Assembly: GCA_021827545.1 (NCBI GenBank)
Contig: JAKAVH010000208.1
Location: 1-7,883 of the forward strand
Length of the DNA stretch: 7,883 nt
Source: Thermoplasmata archaeon
GTDB lineage: Archaea; Thermoplasmatota; Thermoplasmata; UBA184
Reading direction: 5' to 3'
The translations under genes were made by a program, and so were the position numbers. Below are positions 5,656 to 7,883 of this stretch, one piece after another. Under the pieces are notes generated by a model. The model was not told the origin of the DNA. It was given only the letters and a program-made list of their open reading frames with translations, and did not search any database. How positions within the stretch are numbered: position 1 is the first letter of the stretch; the number at the start of each line of letters is the position of its first letter.

Positions 5656-6174
5656 ATGCGTTCAGAAGCGAGCCAATTGATGAGTCGTTCACCCCCGGGT
5701 ATGGGGTCTGGATTGTCTCAAGAGGCCTCCGAGGATGAAACGCGTCGAAAGGTGCTCCGGGCGGTCCGGGGCTGCCCCGAGGGAATCAGCACTCAAGACA
5801 TCGCTAGGGCGGCGGGAGTCTCACCACCCACGGTTGTGCGGATTCTGAAGGATCTCGAGCGCGAGCGCGAAGTATACGGGCGGTCGCACACCAGGCGCAA
5901 TATCATGCTCTGGTACCCGAACGGCCGGATGGTTCACCCATTCCTAGAACTTTTCAAAGAGATTCGAGGGAAGACCTATCGCGCGACCGTGCAAGAGGGT
6001 CGCTCAGGACCTGCGATACAATTGCAGGAACGAACGTATTCGCTACTCCATGGTGAGCGAATTGAGGGTGCGATCTTCGTTGATTATCCAGCAGTGGACG
6101 AACTGATCGAACTTCTCCAGCAACTCAAGTCGCGGTATGAGTCGCTAGAGAGCGTGAAGGGGCAGGTAGAATGA
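5656..6174 (+). CDS. Winged helix-turn-helix DNA-binding protein
   Basis: The 172-residue product has an N-terminal winged helix at about residues 27-80. ETRRKVLRAVRG is helix 1, ISTQDIARAAGVSPPTVVRILKDLERE is the helix-turn-helix, and REVYGRSHTRRNIMLWYP is the wing. The first 25 residues look disordered. A C-terminal domain of about 60 residues (around 105-160) contains QLQERTYSLLHGERIEGAIFV and then a helix with VDELIELLQQL. I do not recognise it: its strand-strand-helix pattern could be a small ligand or single-strand nucleic acid binding module, but this is a guess. ATG at 5656 fits the promoter spacing. ATG at 5683 is the alternative. The stop overlaps the next gene's start (ATGA), so the two are translationally coupled and presumably act together. 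The protein is the likely regulator, or DNA-targeting subunit, of the 460-residue partner. Confidence 0.85.
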   Translation: MRSEASQLMSRSPPGMGSGLSQEASEDETRRKVLRAVRGCPEGISTQDIARAAGVSPPTVVRILKDLEREREVYGRSHTRRNIMLWYPNGRMVHPFLELFKEIRGKTYRATVQEGRSGPAIQLQERTYSLLHGERIEGAIFVDYPAVDELIELLQQLKSRYESLESVKGQVE

Positions 6175-7553
6175 AGACGCTGGTGGTCACCCGAGAGGTC
6201 GAGCAGAGTCTAGTTGGCAGCGCGATCTTCAGCCCTAGGTTCCAGCAGGTCCAAATCGGTAAGCTGGCCCCAGCGCTCAACTCGCCGGAGGACGCTGAGA
6301 GCATTGCCCGATGCCACTTCCTCGACCCCGGGTTACCTTTCGAGGTAAACCTAGTCTGCGCGAAGTCCATGCGGACTCGACTCAACCAACATCGGTTTGA
6401 TGTCGTGGAATCCAACTCTCAATCAAACCCTGACCGTATCCTTCCCAACCATCCGACTGTAGGTTATGTCCCGCCAGAGCTCGTGAACTTCCCCACTCCC
6501 CTGGGACTGGAGAAACTCGCCAATAGTTGCTTCGCGGGGGATGCTGTAGCAAAGGCCCGCCTCGTGGCTGGCAGAAGAGAGTCGATGGAAGTCGACTGGA
6601 GCAAGGTGCGTCGAAAGGTAATCGTGGGAGAGTCAACCTTCTGGGAGCGAATGGAGAAGGAAGGCACTCTCTATGCAGAGTGGATCAAAGAGCTCGTGAC
6701 CGGGGCGTCCAAGGTCGTTGCCTCAGTCATTGCTCCCCCGGTGCCCGCTCTTAGCACTCGCTTCAGGTTGAGCCCTCAGTCGCAGAGTGACTTCAACCTC
6801 AGATTCGCTGACATGATGGCTCAGTGGCGAAAGGTTGGCCAGGCGCCGGGTGCCCTCTACTCTCTTCACATCCACCCGAGCGCGATTAGGAACGCCCCAA
6901 CACTAAAGGAGGCGATCCAGCTCTTCGACCATTCCGTGTCGGTAGACGACACCCGGTTCTGGGGGGTCCACATCCACTTCTTCGACATTTCGGTCCTATC
7001 TCGCGTATCCGCCTCGGCTAGGGAGGCCGGGCGTGAGGTGGTCTCGGAAGTTTCGAAGATTGCACGCAGGAAAGGCCTTTTCACTTGGGTCAGCAACGCT
7101 GGTATTCCGGGCGAGGTACTGCTGGACGAGGGAGCTGCCTTCGCATCTTACCCTCCAAATGGGAACCCTCGTCGTGTCTATCCCTCGTTCGATTCGTCTA
7201 CTCCTGAAGGAAACGAACCATTGTCGGACGAGGAACGGGAGTCACGGTCGGAATTCAGGTATGGGAAAATCATCAATGGTCCGTGGAAGTTGACGCTTCT
7301 CGACTACCAAGACTTGCGTTCCCGAAACTGGACGGTCCAAGACAACGGCAAGACGCCGCGGGAAGTGCCCCGGGCTCTCAGGGACGGACCGTACAAGCGG
7401 TTCAGGGTCGAGTTCGCTAAGATCAACAACGTCGCCTGCTTGGAACGGCTCAACGAAGAGCGGGAGCACGAACTCACAATCAACGGGAACGCCCGCCCGG
7501 GTCGTGATATGGTGAAACGGTCCGAAGATGGACCAACTTGCGCTTGGGCGTAG
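6171..7553 (+). CDS. Protein of unknown function, possibly a TIM-barrel enzyme with two HxH motifs
   Basis: I do not recognise the family of this 460-residue protein. It has no signal peptide or membrane helix, so it is cytoplasmic. From about residue 180 onward short hydrophobic strands alternate with helices: KVVASVIAPPVP at 181-192, ALYSLHIHPSAI at 228-239, RFWGVHIHFFDIS at 262-274 and LFTWVSNAGIPGEVLLDEGA at 303-322, then FASYPPNGN at 324-332. This spacing suggests a (beta/alpha)8 barrel. The two HIH motifs (H233/H235 and H267/H269) lie at strand ends, where barrel enzymes place metal ligands or catalytic residues. DEGAAFASY at 319-327 is another likely active-site strand. The N-terminal 180 residues are a separate region, and the C-terminal 50 are charged. 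The start overlaps the winged-helix stop by ATGA, with a GGGG/AGGT stretch upstream as ribosome binding site. The gene is intact. A nucleic-acid-related enzymatic role is inferred only from its neighbours. Confidence 0.85.
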   Translation: MKTLVVTREVEQSLVGSAIFSPRFQQVQIGKLAPALNSPEDAESIARCHFLDPGLPFEVNLVCAKSMRTRLNQHRFDVVESNSQSNPDRILPNHPTVGYVPPELVNFPTPLGLEKLANSCFAGDAVAKARLVAGRRESMEVDWSKVRRKVIVGESTFWERMEKEGTLYAEWIKELVTGASKVVASVIAPPVPALSTRFRLSPQSQSDFNLRFADMMAQWRKVGQAPGALYSLHIHPSAIRNAPTLKEAIQLFDHSVSVDDTRFWGVHIHFFDISVLSRVSASAREAGREVVSEVSKIARRKGLFTWVSNAGIPGEVLLDEGAAFASYPPNGNPRRVYPSFDSSTPEGNEPLSDEERESRSEFRYGKIINGPWKLTLLDYQDLRSRNWTVQDNGKTPREVPRALRDGPYKRFRVEFAKINNVACLERLNEEREHELTINGNARPGRDMVKRSEDGPTCAWA

Positions 7554-7696
7554 TTAGGTGATGTTCTCGAGTCCTCGCACGATCCGACCTGCGTACGTTC
7601 GATTTGGATGCGCTGGGACCTCTCTCCCCTTCGCGGGTTGCGGACTCCCGTTGCGACATCTCTCACGTTTCATCGTTCGCCGGTGTGGCGACGCGC

Positions 7697-7707
7697 ATAT
7701 TGTTATC
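7697..7707 (+). promoter_or_regulatory. Candidate TATA box for the methyltransferase gene
   Basis: ATATTGTTATC is the only AT-rich run in the 179-base gap after the 460-residue protein gene. Its TTATC part is centred about 28 bases before the GTG at 7733, the spacing expected for a leaderless transcript. The rest of the gap (7554-7696) holds no gene or RNA that I can support. Confidence 0.5.
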
Positions 7708-7712
7708 GGATA

Positions 7713-7729
7713 GTCCGCTGTCAGCGGAC
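7713..7729 (+). promoter_or_regulatory. Perfect 17-bp palindrome at the methyltransferase start (candidate operator)
   Basis: GTCCGCTGTCAGCGGAC has two perfect 8-bp arms around a single T. It sits between the TATA-like box and the GTG at 7733, where a bound dimer would block transcription initiation. If the transcript started upstream of it, it would be a strong hairpin just before the start codon. Confidence 0.6.
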
Positions 7730-7732
7730 CGA

Positions 7733-7883
7733 GTGACGACCTCAGATCCGCCGAAGAACATGCTATACTTCGGTGATAACCTAGGGTTCCTGCGTGACCC
7801 GTCGGTATTCCCTAACGAAAGCATCGATCTGATTTACCTAGACCCTCCATTCAACTCGAAAGCGACCTACAACGTTCTTTTCG
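7733..7883 (+). CDS. DNA N4/N6 amino-methyltransferase, N-terminal fragment cut by the window edge
   Basis: Fifty residues are visible. They contain MLYFGDNLGFLR at 10-21 and IDLIYLDPPFNS at 31-42, the latter holding the catalytic DPPF motif IV of amino-methyltransferases that modify adenine N6 or cytosine N4 in DNA. The early position of motif IV means the cofactor-binding motif should come later, as in beta-class or type III Mod-like enzymes. The YNVLF that follows is common in this group. GTG at 7733 fits a leaderless start relative to the TATA-like box. ATG at 7760 is possible but lacks a ribosome binding site. The enzyme may be part of a restriction-modification or other defence system continuing to the right. 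It does not share a transcript with the 460-residue gene if the promoter here is real. Confidence 0.9.
   Translation, partial: MTTSDPPKNMLYFGDNLGFLRDPSVFPNESIDLIYLDPPFNSKATYNVLF

Noticed and set aside
5183..5692. Open upstream extension of the transposase frame by 170 residues
   Set aside because: It overlaps the AbrB-like gene and the winged-helix promoter, resembles no domain, and a TATA-like box supports the start at 5182.
7554..7696. Possible tRNA or integration site in the gap before the methyltransferase
   Set aside because: A GTTCGAT-like stretch is present, but no matching T-stem, anticodon arm or acceptor stem can be built.

Overview
The window reads as a GC-rich archaeal chromosome segment, most likely from the Thermoplasmatota. 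The evidence is an FtsZ of the Thermoplasma-like archaeal type, an archaeal RNase P protein (Rnp2/Pop5), a membrane protein with an archaeal type IV pilin-like N-terminus, and TATA-like boxes at archaeal spacing upstream of most genes. The phylum is my inference from remembered family resemblance, not from a search.

Left part (1 to about 3780, very GC-rich, core-like). The 5' part of purH runs off the left edge on the minus strand. Divergent from it is a 585-residue pilin-like, probably N-glycosylated surface protein with a 21-residue repeat. Next, on the minus strand, ftsZ is followed by rnp2, which overlaps it. The rnp2 tail also overlaps the 3' end of the surface-protein gene in convergent orientation. 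The ftsZ promoter region carries repeated GTGCTACC-type half-sites and a small hairpin.

Middle part (about 3790 to 5650, clearly lower GC). An insertion sequence carries a DDE transposase with an N-terminal SWIM zinc finger. Its start codon lies in an inverted repeat. Divergent from it is a 64-residue AbrB-like DNA-binding protein.

Right part (5656 to the end, accessory-like composition). A winged-helix protein and a 460-residue protein of unrecognised family overlap by ATGA and form an operon. After a 179-bp gap comes the start of a DNA N4/N6 amino-methyltransferase (DPPF motif), cut by the window edge. The methyltransferase has its own promoter with a perfect 17-bp palindrome just before its probable leaderless GTG start. 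The regulator, unknown protein and methyltransferase next to an insertion sequence look like the edge of a defence or DNA-modification island. The 460-residue protein is the best candidate here for something undescribed, but the function of the cassette cannot be settled from this window.
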